Shown in pieces: positions 9,881-23,300 of a DNA stretch of 64,000 nt; the first letter of the stretch is position 1, and each line of letters begins with the position of its first letter. A program made the position numbers and the translations under genes. The notes beneath the pieces are model-generated. The model saw only the letters and a program-made list of their open reading frames with translations, did no database searches and was not told the origin of the DNA. Origin of the DNA: an uncultured Granulosicoccaceae bacterium (GTDB taxonomy: Bacteria > Pseudomonadota > Gammaproteobacteria > Granulosicoccales > Granulosicoccaceae); assembly GCA_938003855.1 (NCBI GenBank), contig CALKXD010000064.1, positions 1 through 64,000 on the forward strand, written 5' to 3'.

Positions 9881-10672
9881 TTATTTTTCCAGATGGCTCA
9901 GATCAGCAAACTCAAGCCCCAGGCTTTCGCCTATTGCGGTTGCCTCGGCTATGTTGCTGCTGACATCCTGCGGCCGGTGCGCATCTGAATTGGCGATAGC
10001 CTTTATTTTATACTCACTGGCCAGCTCCCAGAATGGCAGCCAGGGGTACATGCAGCGCACGCCTGCATCGGTAGTGATTTTGGGTTTGCGCAATCCATAG
10101 CCGTTAATTTCCAGCGGCACCTGCAGAGACTCTGCGGCGGCGAAGATGTCTCGTGATGCGTTTATCGTGTTGCTGTCCCAGGTATGGTAACAATTGCCGA
10201 ACAGATCCGGGTGAGCCATAAATGAAAATAATCCCGATTCCATTGATTCAATAAAATAGTCAGCGTAGGCGCGTAGCCCCGCGACTGAATCAGCGCCCCC
10301 GTAACTGCCAACCCATTCGCCGTTCAACGGAAAATAGTGGGCAGCGCCAATCAGGTAGTCAAAGCCGAGTTCACCCAGCAGGGTGTCTTTAAAATAGGCA
10401 TGGTATTCCGGTGCGAATTCGCATTCGGCACCTTTTAAGATGACCAGGTCTTTAAACTCGCGTTTGGCTGCATCGATACTGGCAGAGTACTCTGGCAACT
10501 CACTGTAAGACATGCGGATATTCGGCCATCGATCATCTGGCAGCGCGGTATGGTCAGAGATACCCAATACCTGCAATCCTTGCTCAACAGCCGCGTGGCA
10601 ATAGTCTTTTACATCTTCACTGGCGTGCTTACAGCGGTAGGTATGCGTATGGTAGTTTTTGCTGATCTTCAT
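9881..10672 (-). CDS. PHP-domain phosphoesterase, histidinol-phosphatase-like
   Basis: Predicted cytosolic metal-dependent phosphoesterase of the PHP superfamily (263 residues). Metal-binding motifs are visible in order: HTHTYRCKHA at the N-terminus, GISDHTALPD, KGAECEF, GAAHYFP, FMAHPDLFGN, and NSDAHRP near the C-terminus. The arrangement and length match HisK-type histidinol-phosphatases and their uncharacterised paralogues. No histidine-biosynthesis gene is nearby, so the physiological substrate is open. I start at the ATG at 10672 because the PHP core begins seven residues later; an in-frame TTG at 10702 would add ten residues. It stands alone, followed by a strong terminator. Confidence 0.85.
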   Translation of the reverse strand: MKISKNYHTHTYRCKHASEDVKDYCHAAVEQGLQVLGISDHTALPDDRWPNIRMSYSELPEYSASIDAAKREFKDLVILKGAECEFAPEYHAYFKDTLLGELGFDYLIGAAHYFPLNGEWVGSYGGADSVAGLRAYADYFIESMESGLFSFMAHPDLFGNCYHTWDSNTINASRDIFAAAESLQVPLEINGYGLRKPKITTDAGVRCMYPWLPFWELASEYKIKAIANSDAHRPQDVSSNIAEATAIGESLGLEFADLSHLEK

Positions 10673-11397
10673 GTGGCGGGTTGCGTTCTGCGGTGGCGTC
10701 AAAAGACAAGTGTGCGGTGTGCACCGTCGAGAATCAAATCTGATCAGTCACCGGAGCAGTAGCAGTTTGCCGGCTGTGGCAGTGCAACATGATAGACACG
10801 GCTGATTCAGCGACACCGGACATAGCGCTGGCATTAGCCCGGGTCCGGCTTCTTTCGCGTCGCTAAGAAGCCTGCCGTTGCTGTTGTTGAAACCCGTTAC
10901 TCCGCCGGCCTTGTGCGGCCGGGTGATCATAGCGGGTAAAAAAATTCGCTAAAGAAAAATGAGCGTCTCCCGTTAGAGCGCGAGGATAGACTCAATTTGT
11001 CGTGTCCACTTGTATCGGGTGAGCGTGTCTGCACTGCCTGTTGGCGTGCCTGATAACCTGACCCGAGTGACGCGGCTGCACATTGTGACAAGCGCCCGTA
11101 GCGTTTCCCCGGGGTCCCGATTACCGGCGTCTGGTCAGTCGGTAGGCACCTCTGCGGGTGCGTCCTCTCTGGTAAACGTTTTCAGTCGTTGTTTTGCGCA
11201 GAGTAAGCGGTGCGGCGCACGCAATCTATGACACCACCTGCAATGGATGGAGAGGGTGTCAGGGCGTAAGTCCGGTCAGGCGTGGTGGTGTCTGACAGGG
11301 GGTGGTGCGTCTTTTAGTAGTCTGAAAAGTAATTGAATATTAGAAACGGATAGCTAATGTCGGTAATACGGAACCCAGCAACACGCACCTTCTTTCG
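10673..11397. other. Intergenic region between the PHP gene and the second giant gene
   Basis: No convincing gene. The region should hold the divergent promoters. A 7-bp inverted repeat (TGACACC near 11229, GGTGTCA near 11255) lies in the leader side. A 20-codon frame starting at ATG 11357 ends just inside the start of the giant gene in another frame. No riboswitch class was recognised. Confidence 0.45.
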
Positions 11398-14300
11398 TTG
11401 TCGGGCAGGCATCAGGTGACTGTGGGCGGTATCAACGCCGGGTTTCGAGCAGTCAGAGGATTGCCGGGAGGCTGTCGCGGTTTTCTCAGCGCAGCCGCTG
11501 CACCTTTTCGCCGTTCGGGACAGCAATGGTGTGGGCGGTTACCTGAACGATCCAGACCCTGGCTGGCCGCTTTGATGCTGCTGACCGGCAATGCGGTACA
11601 TGGCGCTGCGGCGCTTCCTGATACCAATGACACGACTCGCCGGGCCAGCGCGGCACCTGTGCCCGGCTGGATAAATGCCGGTGGCTCCTGTGACACCAGC
11701 GATGCGAATTACTGGGGCTGGAGTTCGGCGGCCTGGGCCAACGGTTCCTGGCCACCTCCCACCGATGGACACACGTATTTTATGTCGTGCGGAAGCTGGG
11801 GTGAGGGGGCCACCGGAACCATCTCCGGGCTGACTCCCGGTGCTGACTATGTGTTTACTTTTTATGTAGCAGGTTTTCAAAGCTCTGATGGCTATGGTGC
11901 TCGAGTCAGTGATCAGTACCAGATAACCGTTGGCAATGAAAGCAGCGGCACAGTGGCGTTTGATTCAGAAGGATGGCTGCTACAGCGGTTTGTATTCACC
12001 GCTGATTCAAGCAGCGAAACCATTACGGTTTTTACGCCATCAAAATCACCCTATGGCATGACCCACTATAGCTTTGGTGGTGATGCTATCCGCCTGGACA
12101 ACGACAGTGACTTTGATGGTATTTCAGATCTTGTAGAGGGGCTGGTCAACGATACCGACGGTGATGGTGTGCCGGATTATCTGGATACCGACAGTGACGG
12201 TGACACCATCCCCGATGGCACCGAAGACACCCGCAGCCCGCAACTGCTTGGTGATGACAGCAACAACAACGGTATAGACGATGCGATAGATTCGGCCATT
12301 ACCGGTGGCGTCGACAGTAATGGCGACGGTGTAGACGATTTACTGCAGCCTTCAGACTCTGATGACGATGGCGTTGCGAATCATCTCGATCTGGATTCGG
12401 ATAACGACGGCATACCCGACGCGGTTGAAGGGCACAGCGACAGAGACGGTGACGGTTTCGGCGACTACCTTGATCCCGACAGTGACGGCGATACCCTGTT
12501 CGATAGTCAGGAGGCCGTGCCGCAGGGTTCATCCAGTCTGGATGCAGACAACAATGGTGTGATTTCACTGTCGGAGAGTGGTGGTTTTGGCAGCAACGGA
12601 TTGGCCGATGCGCTGGAAACTTCGGTTGATTCCGGACACCCTGACTACGACGGTGATGGCAGTGGTCCAGATGTGCCGGCGGGTGCCGGGGTGTTTGATT
12701 TCCAGGCGCCGGATACGGACTCTGACGGCGTTAATGATCTGGTCGATATCGACGACGATAACGATGGCCTGGCCGACACCACCGAAGATCTGCAGATAGC
12801 GCAAAGTGCTGACTTTCAGAGTACATCGGGATGGACCCTGAATGGCGTTTCGCATGATGCATCCCAACATCTGGTTAAAATAACCGGGGATACTTCCGGA
12901 TCAGTGTCTCAGACGCTGCCGTCGGGTTATGCGGTGACTTCCGCTGAGTTCAGCTTTGGCTGGAATAACTCTATTTCCTCTGGCACCTCCGGCCTGTCTT
13001 CAACCCTGACGGTTTCTATAGGCGGAACCGCCTATGCCAGTTTAACCACCTTTGACGGATCAGACGGACAGGTAGCGGGGTCGCCAAACGGGGCGGGCTA
13101 TGCGCATCTGAGTTTTCTCAACGGCGCTATTGGTGATGTCACCGGCAATGATGCATCAGGTGATACCCACAACGGCTACGATATTCCCGCCACGACATAC
13201 CTTGCCTGGTTGCCGCAAACGCGGGTTCGTATTTACCTGCCTGAAGCGCTGACCTCGGACGGTCAGGTGTTCGAGATCGGCTTCCCTGACATGAGCGGTG
13301 ATGATTTTGGTATTCACAGTGTCGGCGTGTACAGCAGCGCTGACACGGATTCTGATGCTGTGCCTGATCGCATGGATCTGGATAGCGATAATGACGGCAT
13401 CAGCGATCTGTTCGAAAGTGCCGATGCGGCAGGTGTCGCCGATGATGCTAACGGCGATGGGTTTATAGAAGTCAATGAAGGGGTGGACACTGACGTTGAC
13501 GGCTTGATGGATGTTTTTGAAGATGGCGATCTGACCATCAATGAAGGCAGTGACCCGGTGGACACCGACAGTGACGGTCTGCCGGATTATAGAGACCTCG
13601 ATAGCGACAGCGACGCAATTCCCGACACCATAGAAGCACGTGCGACCGCAGGTTACGTCGGTAATGACGGCGATGTCGGCGATGATGACAATGACGGCGA
13701 TGGTGTTATTGCTTTGTTTGACGATAACGACTCGGGTAGTGGTGCGTTTGGCGGCGGTCATGTGAATTTCATCGCCCCGGTTGATACTGACAGTGACAAT
13801 ACCCCCGACTACCGGGATACCGACAGTGATGGCGATACCGCCCTCGACGCGACCGAGGCGGGCACCATCGCCACGCCCCCCGTCTATAGCGATCCCGATG
13901 GCAGTGTTGATGATCCTGCCACCCTCGACAACGAACTGGGTGATGATACCGAGGTGGCCTATCGTGAAACGCTGGATAGCGATGGCGATGGCATCAGTGA
14001 CAAGGCTGATCTTGACGACGATAACGACGGCATACCCGATACCAGCGAGTGCATTGTTGATTCGATCGAACCGCATCTTACCGCGTCAGCGACGGCTTAT
14101 GCAGCGGCATCCGCAGATCAGTGGGTGGCGATAACCAAAGCAGAATACGATGCGATGGCGGCGGGCGTTGCCGGCACCAGCGTCTTTGGTACCGCAGAGG
14201 CCTACACCAAAACCGGCACGCACAGTAATTTTGCCGGTGATGCCATGTACACGTTCGGGCAGTCAAGTAATCCGTCGGGTACGGGGGTAACTGTGTATGC

Positions 14301-17300
14301 TTTTAAACGCGCCGGCGCCAGTGCGATGTCGGGCGATGACGATAGCGTTCGGCTGTCGGTTAGCAGCAATGGCAGCGGATTTACCAGCTACGGCAGTGCA
14401 TTGCCGGCGGCCACTGTTGATAACAATGAATCTCACTGGGTGTTGAAAGCACCGACGGTCGTGCAGAGCTCGCCCGTGTATCTGGGCCTGTCTACCAACA
14501 ATAACAGTTCGATCTATTACGATGCCAGTGATACCACAGGCCGATACGCGGCCGGTAGTGTTTCGACGGTAAGCAGTTATTATTATGGCTGGTCGATGCA
14601 GGGGCTGGCCAGTACAGATCTCGGCAGTGCCGCCGCGTGTACCACTGACATAGATACTGACGGCGACGGCCTAGTTGACCGTCTGGACATTGATAGTGAC
14701 AACGACTATCGCTTTGACAGTCAGGAAGCGGTACCGGCCGGCACGGTCAGTCTGGATACGGATAACGATGGCGTTATCTCTGAGGCGGAAGCCGGTGGTT
14801 TTGGGGTTAATGGTCTGGCAGATAACCTCGAAACCAGTATCGATTCAGGTGTTGTCGACTACGATGGTGACGGTAACGGGCCTGACGCTCCCACTGGCGG
14901 TGGAACCCCTGACTTCCAATTGAAAGATGTAGACGGTGACGGCGTCAGTGATGCGGATGATATTGATGATGACAATGACGGCATCAGTGATTTTGCAGAG
15001 CAGGTCGGTTTTATAGACAGCACTGGTGTGTCTCCGGTGGCCGATGGGTTAGAAGATACCGCAGACTACCCACAGGGCTACTGGAACCTCAGCTACTACG
15101 CTGGTCATTCCGGTGTCAGCGGGTCGTCGTGGCCTGCTGCGGTACAGCAAAACGGGGCTGCCGGATCACCGACATTCTACGGTGAGTCGACACTTGGCTG
15201 GGGACAACAGGTCAGTGAGGCCGCGCCAAACGGCAGTGCCCCGGATGGTCGCTGGGCATCCACCGAAACACCCACCTCGCCATTACTCCCGACCGGCTAT
15301 GTCGGGTCGAGCTGGAGTGCTTCGAACAGTGATTACCAGATAGACTACCGCCGCACCATGACAGCCGATGGAACCTTGTCGATAGGCGGGGCATCGGGTG
15401 ATGTGGTCGATGATATCGTTGTTGTGCAGGTGAACGGCATCACGCGCTATGCATACTGGCCGAGTGGTGGCGCGCCTGATCCACGACCCGGTGAGTCACA
15501 GGTGGCGCGCGTTGAACTCAATGCTGATGATGAAGTTCTGATCAGGTTCATTAACCTGGGGGGCATCGGCGGGATGAAGTTCTCACTGGTGTTGCGCCGC
15601 GATGTAGATACTGACAGCGATGGTATTGTCGATCGACTGGATAGCGATTCCGATAACGACAGCATTACCGACCTGGTCGAGAGTGGACACAGCGACGGTA
15701 TAGCACTTGATGTAAATGGCGATGGCAAAGTCAGCGCTGCAGAGGGTGCTGATGCCGATGCTGATGGCATGGCAGATGTATTCGAGAGCGGCAACTCCGG
15801 TGGCAATATCGGTAGCCAGCCGGTTAATAGCGATACCGACACACTGGCTGATTTCCGTGACGTTGACAGTGATGCCGACGGACTGGCCGACAGCGCTGAA
15901 GGCGCGGCCGACACTGATGGTGACGGCAAGCCGGACTATCTGGATATCGACAGCGACAACGATGGAATCACTGACGCCAACGAGGGACCGCCACCTATTG
16001 CGTCAACGTTTTCTTTTGTCAGTTCTACCGCTGCCGCGACTGCCAGTCTGACTTCGGCTGCAAGCAGTGGGTTCGGAGTCGCCTTGATCAGTGCCGACGA
16101 GGGGGTGTTGCAATTGTCGGCCTCATCACCTGCGGAGTCCTCTTTTGACAGCGTCAGCAGCGCGCGCGGAACTATAGCCCGGTCAACCGTGACACTGCTG
16201 CGTGATGCGTCAGAAGTTCTAGAGACCTATTCATTGAGTCTGCAGACCGCGGGTGGTTTTGACGATGGGCTCTACCTGGAAGTAGATGGCGTAGTGGTGA
16301 TTGAGTTTACGGAGCCCGACTGGAGCATCAGCGACGTCCGTACCATGTATGGCGGTGGTGCAGGTTGGACACCGTGGACCAACCAGGGCAACCCCGCCTT
16401 ACAACTGCTGATTGATAACACCGGTGATGCCAGTGTGGCGTTGATGGTTGATCGCACCGATACCCCGGGTGTGCGGGATAATATTCTCGATGTTATTCCC
16501 GGCGCGGCGCCGAATGCCATGCCTGAACTGAATATCGAAGACGGCATAGAGGTTGGTATAGCATTCCGGAATGCATCCGGTGCGGGAGGGCTGTCTGCGG
16601 TGACCCTGTCGGCGTCTGCAACTTTCGCCAGCAATCAGAGCATCGACACTGATGGCGATACCATCGCTGATTTTGTGGATCTTGACAGTGATAACGATGG
16701 TATTGACGATCTCTACGAAGCCGCAAATACAACCGGTATAGCGGCAGATGCGAATCGCGACGGCATAGTGTCTGCCAGTGAAGGTCCGGATACGGATACC
16801 GACGGCCTGGTCGATCTGTTCGAAGGGGCTGATCTCACCACTGATACCGGCGTCGATCCGGTCGACAGCGACGGCGATTCATTGGCTGACTACCGCGACC
16901 TTGACAGTGACGGAGACGGATTGCCGGATGCCATAGAGGCGCAGCCAACTGCCACTTATGCCGCCAGCTACGGCAATGATGGGGATGTCCGTGATGATGA
17001 CAGCGACGGTGACGGCGTGCTGGATGTATACGATGTCGTGGCCGGCTTCGGTGGGAGTTTTTCCACGCCGCTAAATACCGATGGCACGGACGAGGTGGAT
17101 TACCTCGATTTAGACAGTGATAACGATACTGCCAGTGATGCGGTCGAGAATGCTTCGGATGTAACGGTAGCCGCAAGCTACGCTGACCCGGATGGCAATA
17201 TAGATGATCCCGCTGTGGATTTTAGCAATGAGGGTGGAGATACCACCGAAGTTGCCTATCGGGAAGACGCCACCGCACCCGGTGCACCCGTGATCACTGT

Positions 17301-20300
17301 GACCGAAGACAGCAACAACGATGGCTATATTAATCAGACTGAGCTTAGCGGACAGACTGATCTATCGATAACGCTGCCTGTCGATGCGCTTGCCGGACAT
17401 GTACTGCGAGTCGCGGACAATAGCAATAGCACCAGTATTACGCTCAACGCGTCGCAGGTGTCGGCGGGTGTGGTCAGTACCGCGTTGGCCGCCCCGGCGG
17501 ATGGCAGTACACAGACCTACACTGCCACAGTCACTGACAACGCCGGCAATACTTCGCTGGCCGGCAGTGATATGGTCATGGTTGATCTGACCCAGCCGTC
17601 CAGCCCGGTCGTGGTTCTGACAGAAGATAGCAGCAACGATGGCTTGATCAACAGCACTGAGCTGGACGGACTGATTGATGTCACTATAACACTGCCGGTG
17701 AATGCCGCCGCCGGTGATACGGTTTCTGTGTCCAACGGCGTCACCACCAATACGCTGGTGTTGTCTGCCGGTGATGTCAGCACTGGCAGTGTCGCGACCA
17801 CGTTTACGGCAGGCAGTGATGGCGACACCTTGCTGGTTACCGCATCGATGACGGATGTCTCCGGCAATGTCTCGGGCAGTGCCTCGGACAGTGCCGGTTA
17901 CGATATCTCCGCGACAGCCGCGCCGTCGGTGGTGATTGACGAGGATCTCAATAACGATGCTCTGATCAGTCTTGCTGAACTGACAGGTGTTGTGAATGTG
18001 ACCGCGACCCTGCCGGTCGATGCCGTTGCGGGTGATACCGTGCATCTAGACGACGGTGACACCACCAATAGCCTGGTGTTGAGTGCATCGGACATTACTG
18101 CCGGTACCGTTGCCGCGACTTTTGTGGCGGGCAATGACGGTGACACACTGACTGTGACTGCCTCGGTTACCGATGCCGCCGGTAACCTGTCAGCCACTTC
18201 GATTGATACGGCTGTCTACGATCTGGCTGCACCCACGCAGCCGCTGGTCACGATCACAGAAGATTCCGACGACAATGCCCTGATCGGATTGGCGGAGCTT
18301 TCCGGTAACCTTGATGTTGCCATTGCCTTGCCGGTGGATGTGGTGGCAGGTGATACGCTGGCGATCAGTGACGGATCGACCACCAACACGATACTGATTT
18401 CTAGCGCTGATGTTACCGCAGGCGCTGTCTCAAGCAGCTTCACCAGTGGTGGTGACGGTCAGTCAGTGCAGATCTCGGCATCGATCACCGACATCGCCGG
18501 CAATACGTCGAGCACGTCCACAGACAATGCCAGCTATGACCTTGTCGCAACGGCAGCACCGACGGTCCTGATCACTGAAGACCTCGACGACAACGCACTG
18601 GTATCGTTAGTTGAAGCGGTTGGCGACACCGACGTTCAGGTCACAGTGCCTGCTGATGCTGTGGTTGGTGATGTTCTGCAGATCAGTGACGGCAGCACAA
18701 CTTCTGTGACAACGCTGGTGTCGGCTGATATAACCGCAGGCGTGGTGAGCGCCGCGTTTACAGCTCCGGGGGATGGCGGTTCTATTATTGTCAGTGCCGG
18801 GTTAACTGACCGGGCGGGTAATACCTCTGCCAGTGGCAGTGACAGTGCCAGCTATGATTTAAGCGCCCCGGATGCACCGGTGGTGGTACTGACCGAGGAC
18901 AATAGCAATGACGGACTTATCAGTCAGGGCGAATTAAGCGGTCAGATCGATGTGACAGTGACGTTGCCTGCCAATGCGGTAGCCGGCGATACGCTCAACG
19001 TCGGTGATGGCAGTACCACTGTCACTATTGTTCTGACGGCAGGCGATATCAGCAGCGGTGTTGTCACCACAGGGTTTGTTGCAGGCAGTGATGGTGATTC
19101 ATTAACAGTAACCGCCACGGTCAGTGATGCGTCCGGCAATAGCTCGTCGCTGGCAACAGACAGTGCCTCCTACGATATCACCGCCCCGAATGCCCCTACG
19201 GTGACACTGACTGAGGACACCAACAATGATTCTTTGATCAGTGCCACGGAGCTTAGCGGCGATATCAATGTCACGGTGGCACTGCCCGTTGATGCGGTTG
19301 CCGGTGATACCGTAGCCGTGAGCGATGGTTCGATCACCCACACACTGGTGCTGTTAACGGCAGATATCAGTACCGGTAGTGTGTTCGCCGTGTTCAGTGC
19401 CGGTGCAGACACGGACCTGCTGACGGTTACCGCCGATGTGACTGATGTGGCCGGCAATCAATCTGTCGCAGGCAGTGATTTCGCGACCTATGATCTGTCA
19501 CCCGCGTCTATACCGGTCATTGTTATTGACGAAGATACCGACAATAACGCACTGATCGGCGCGGCAGAGTTGTCGGCTAATCTGGATGTCACCGTTGTAT
19601 TGCCGGCTGATGCGGCCGCCGGTGATACCCTGGTGATCGGTGACGGCAGCAGTACCAATACAGTCCTGTTGACGTCCGGTGATATCACAGCGGGGCAGGT
19701 CAGCGCCAGCTTCGCGGCCGGTGCCGATGGAGATACCGTCACGGTTACCGCCACTATTACCGATGTGGCTGGCAACCTCTCCGCGGCGGCTTCTGACATG
19801 GCCGGCTACGATCTCACCGCGCCGGGCATACCCCTGGTGTTGATCAGTGATGATCTGGACAATAACGCTTTGGTGTCGGCAGTGGAAGCGGTAGGCGATA
19901 CGGATGCACAGGTCACATTGCCCGCTGATGCAGTTGCCGGTGATGTCGTCAGTGTTAGTGACGGATCGGCGAGCAGTCACATTTTATTGCAGACGGCGGA
20001 TGTATCGGCCGGCAGTATCAGTGTGTCGTTTGCGCCTCCGGCGGACGGCGGGTCGGTAACTGTTACTGCGATGATCACTGATCTTGCAGGTAACACGTCT
20101 GCTACAGCGAGTGACACTGCAGTCTATGATCTGAGCGCACCATCAGTACCGGTAATTCAGCTGACTGAAGACGCCGGCAACGATGGCCTGATCAGTTCAG
20201 GAGAATTGAGCGGACCGGTTGATGTCACAGTGACTTTGCCAGTCGATGTGAATGCGGGTGATACGCTGCGGGTAAGTGATGGCAGTGTCACTAATGCCAT

Positions 20301-23300
20301 ACTGATTACCTCAGCGGATATTGCATCGGGCAGTGTAGTGACCTCCTTTGCCAGCGGAAGCGACGGTGACTCCCTGACGGTAACTGCGGTGGTTGTTGAT
20401 CCGTCCGGTAATAGTTCAGCCACTGCTTCCGACGCCGCAGTCTACGACCTGACAGCGCCAGCCGCCCCCGTCGTTGTGATCAGCGAAGACAGTAACAATG
20501 ATGCATTGATCAGCGGCGTAGAGTTGACCGGTGATAGCAATATAACCGTGGCGCTGCCCGGTGGAGATGCTGTCGCTGGTGATGCCGTTGTGGTCTCTGA
20601 TGGCAGCAGCACCAACACTATTGTACTGACGGCTGCAGATATAGCCGCCGCAATGGTCACGACCACCTTCAGTGCCGGTAGTCATAGCGATGCGCTGACA
20701 GTCACAGCGGTACTGACGGATATGGCAGGAAATCAGTCGGCGAGTCACAGCGATACAGCCGTATTCGATCTGGCCGCGCCGGGTATCCCGGTTATTTTGA
20801 TTACTGAAGATACCGATAACAATGGCTTAATCGGTGTGGCAGAACTGGCCGGTGCGCTCGATGTCAGTGTGACTCTGCCGGCAGACGTGGTCGCGGGTGA
20901 TACCCTGATCATCAGCGACGGCATCAGCAGCAACTCTGTACTGCTCAGTGCCAGCGATCTATCCGCCGGTACTGTCGCCGGCAGCTTCAGCGCCGGTGTA
21001 GACGGAGACGCGCTGACAGTCAGCGCTGTTATCACTGATATTGCCGGTAACAGTTCGGCGTCAGCCAGTGACAGCATAAGCTACGATCTAACAGCCCCGT
21101 CCGCAGCATTGGTAACTCTGACCGAAGATGCCGACGATAACGGCCTGGTATCGATCACTGAGGCCCTAGGTGTTGCTGATGTGCGGGTCACTTTGCCAGT
21201 GGACGCTGTTGCCGGAGATACGGTAACGGTCAGTGACGGTTCTGCGAGTAATGTCATCACGTTGCAGACCGCTGATATTACAAACGGTGTGGTAAATACG
21301 TCGTTTAGCGCACCGGCGAATGGTGGCTCGCTGGTGATCAGCGCTGTAGTGACTGATATAGCCGGTAATGTGTCGACCAGTGCAGGCGATAACGCCAGTT
21401 ATGACTTAAGCGCACCTTCACTACCCGTGGTCGAACTGCAGGAAGATACCAGTAACGATGGCTTGATAAACAGCGCCGAGCTTAGCGGTCAGGTGGATGT
21501 CATCGTGACACTGCCGGCTGATGCGGTGTCTGGTGATACTGTGCAAGTCAGTGATGGTCTCAGTACCACTTCTATCGTGCTAAGCGCGGGTGATATTGCC
21601 AATGGGTCCGTAACGACCGCCTTCGCCAGTGGCAATGACGGTGGCTCAATTGCGTTGACTGCCACAGTCACTGATGCAGCTGGCAACCGTTCTGCGGTGG
21701 CTGGAGACAGTGCCGATTATGATCTCACCGCACCGTCGACAGCCAGTCTAGTGATCACTGAAGATAGCAATGACGATGCCCTGATTAACGTGGCGGAATT
21801 AAGCGGTGATATAAATGTGCTTGTATCACTGCCTGTGGATGCGGTGGCCGGTGATACGGTCACCGTAGACGATGGCGTCACCAGCAATGTGATTGTGCTC
21901 GGCGTATCCGATATCAGCGCCGCGCAGGTTGCCACCACGTTTGCGGCAGGCAACGATACCGATACACTGACGATCACCGCTTCGGTGACTGACATTGCCG
22001 GCAATCAATCACTGACAACAACAGACAGCGCCCGCTATGATCTCTCAGCACCGACACCGTCGGTGGTTGTCATTGCGGAAGATACAGACAACAACGGCCT
22101 GATCAGTATCACCGAGTTAAGCGGGGTGCTCGATGTTACTGTGCAGCTGTCTGCGGATGCGGTTGCCGGAGACAGTCTGATGATCAGTGACGGCAACACG
22201 GTGCAAACCGTTCTATTGAGCGGCACTGATATAAGCAACGGCAGCGTCAGTAGTGTCTTTTCACCCGGTAGTCACGGTGACACGGTCACTGCAACTGCAG
22301 CCATTACTGACATTGCCGGCAACACGTCGACCAATGCCACCGACACTGCAGGCTATGATCTGCTGGCTCCCGCCGGTGCGGTAGTGCTGATCACCGAAGA
22401 TAACGACAACAACGGCTTGATCGGCAGCGAGGAATATATCGGTGCGGTCGATGTTATCGTGACGCTGCCTGCCGATGCTGTGGCTGGCGATACCCTGAGT
22501 GTCAGCGACGGGGCAACCACGAGTACTTTCGTTCTGACGGCGACGCAGGTCAGTGCCGCCAGTGTTGCCAGCAGCTTTACCGGCAGCGTCGATGGCGATG
22601 TTTTCAGTGTTACTGCGCGGCTCACCGACGTCGCTGGTAATCCTTCGGTTGCAAGCGACGACACCGCGACGTTTGATCTCGTCGCGCCTGCTCTGGTGGG
22701 ATTGGTGATTGCAGAAGATAGCAATAACGATGGCATGGTGTCGGTGAATGAGAATTCCGGCCAGGCCGATGTCACCATCAGTCTGGCTGCCGATGTGGTC
22801 TCTGGTGACCTCATTAGTGTTACCGACGGACTGACTACCAACAGCATCGTAGTGACAATGGCTGACATCGGTAATGGTTTTGCCGGCAGCAGTTTCAGTC
22901 CACCGGCCAGCGGCTCTGTGTTGGCAGTGACTGCCACCGTGACGGACGCGGCGGGTAATCAGTCGGTGTCTGTTGGCGACAGTGCGATCTATGATCTGTC
23001 TTCCCCTGATGTGCCGGTTGTGGTGCTGAGTGAAGATACCAGTAATGATGGCCTGATCAACAATGCTGAGCTCAGCGGCCGTATAGACGTGACGGTCACA
23101 CTGCCGACTAACGCGGCGGCTGGTGACATCGTGACCGTGAGTGACGGGTCCACTGATATCAGCGTTACCTTGAGTGCCCCGGATATAAATGCAGGGCTGA
23201 TTACTACCCGCTTTGATGCCGGTACCCATGGAGATACTGTGACGGTAACAGCCACTGTCACAGATCCCTCCGGCAACCGTTCTGCGTCTGCCTCCGACAG

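Noticed and set aside
11010-11231. A 73-codon plus-strand frame before the second giant gene
   Set aside because: Ser/Arg/Val-rich composition, no clear ribosome-binding site, and no recognisable motif.
11229-11261. A riboswitch in the leader of the second giant gene
   Set aside because: Only a 7-bp inverted repeat is visible and no conserved riboswitch core such as that of cyclic-di-GMP or glycine was found.
13156-14076. A 306-codon antisense open frame
   Set aside because: It lies opposite the Asp-rich repeats of the 6385-residue gene; GAC/GAT-rich coding DNA seldom gives stops on the complement, and the product is a low-complexity Ile/Val-rich shadow.
22261-23229. A 322-codon antisense open frame, and the many other antisense frames of 60-300 codons between 17362 and 27839
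   Set aside because: They recur with the 318-bp repeat period and mirror the Ig-like repeats, so they are shadows of repetitive coding DNA.
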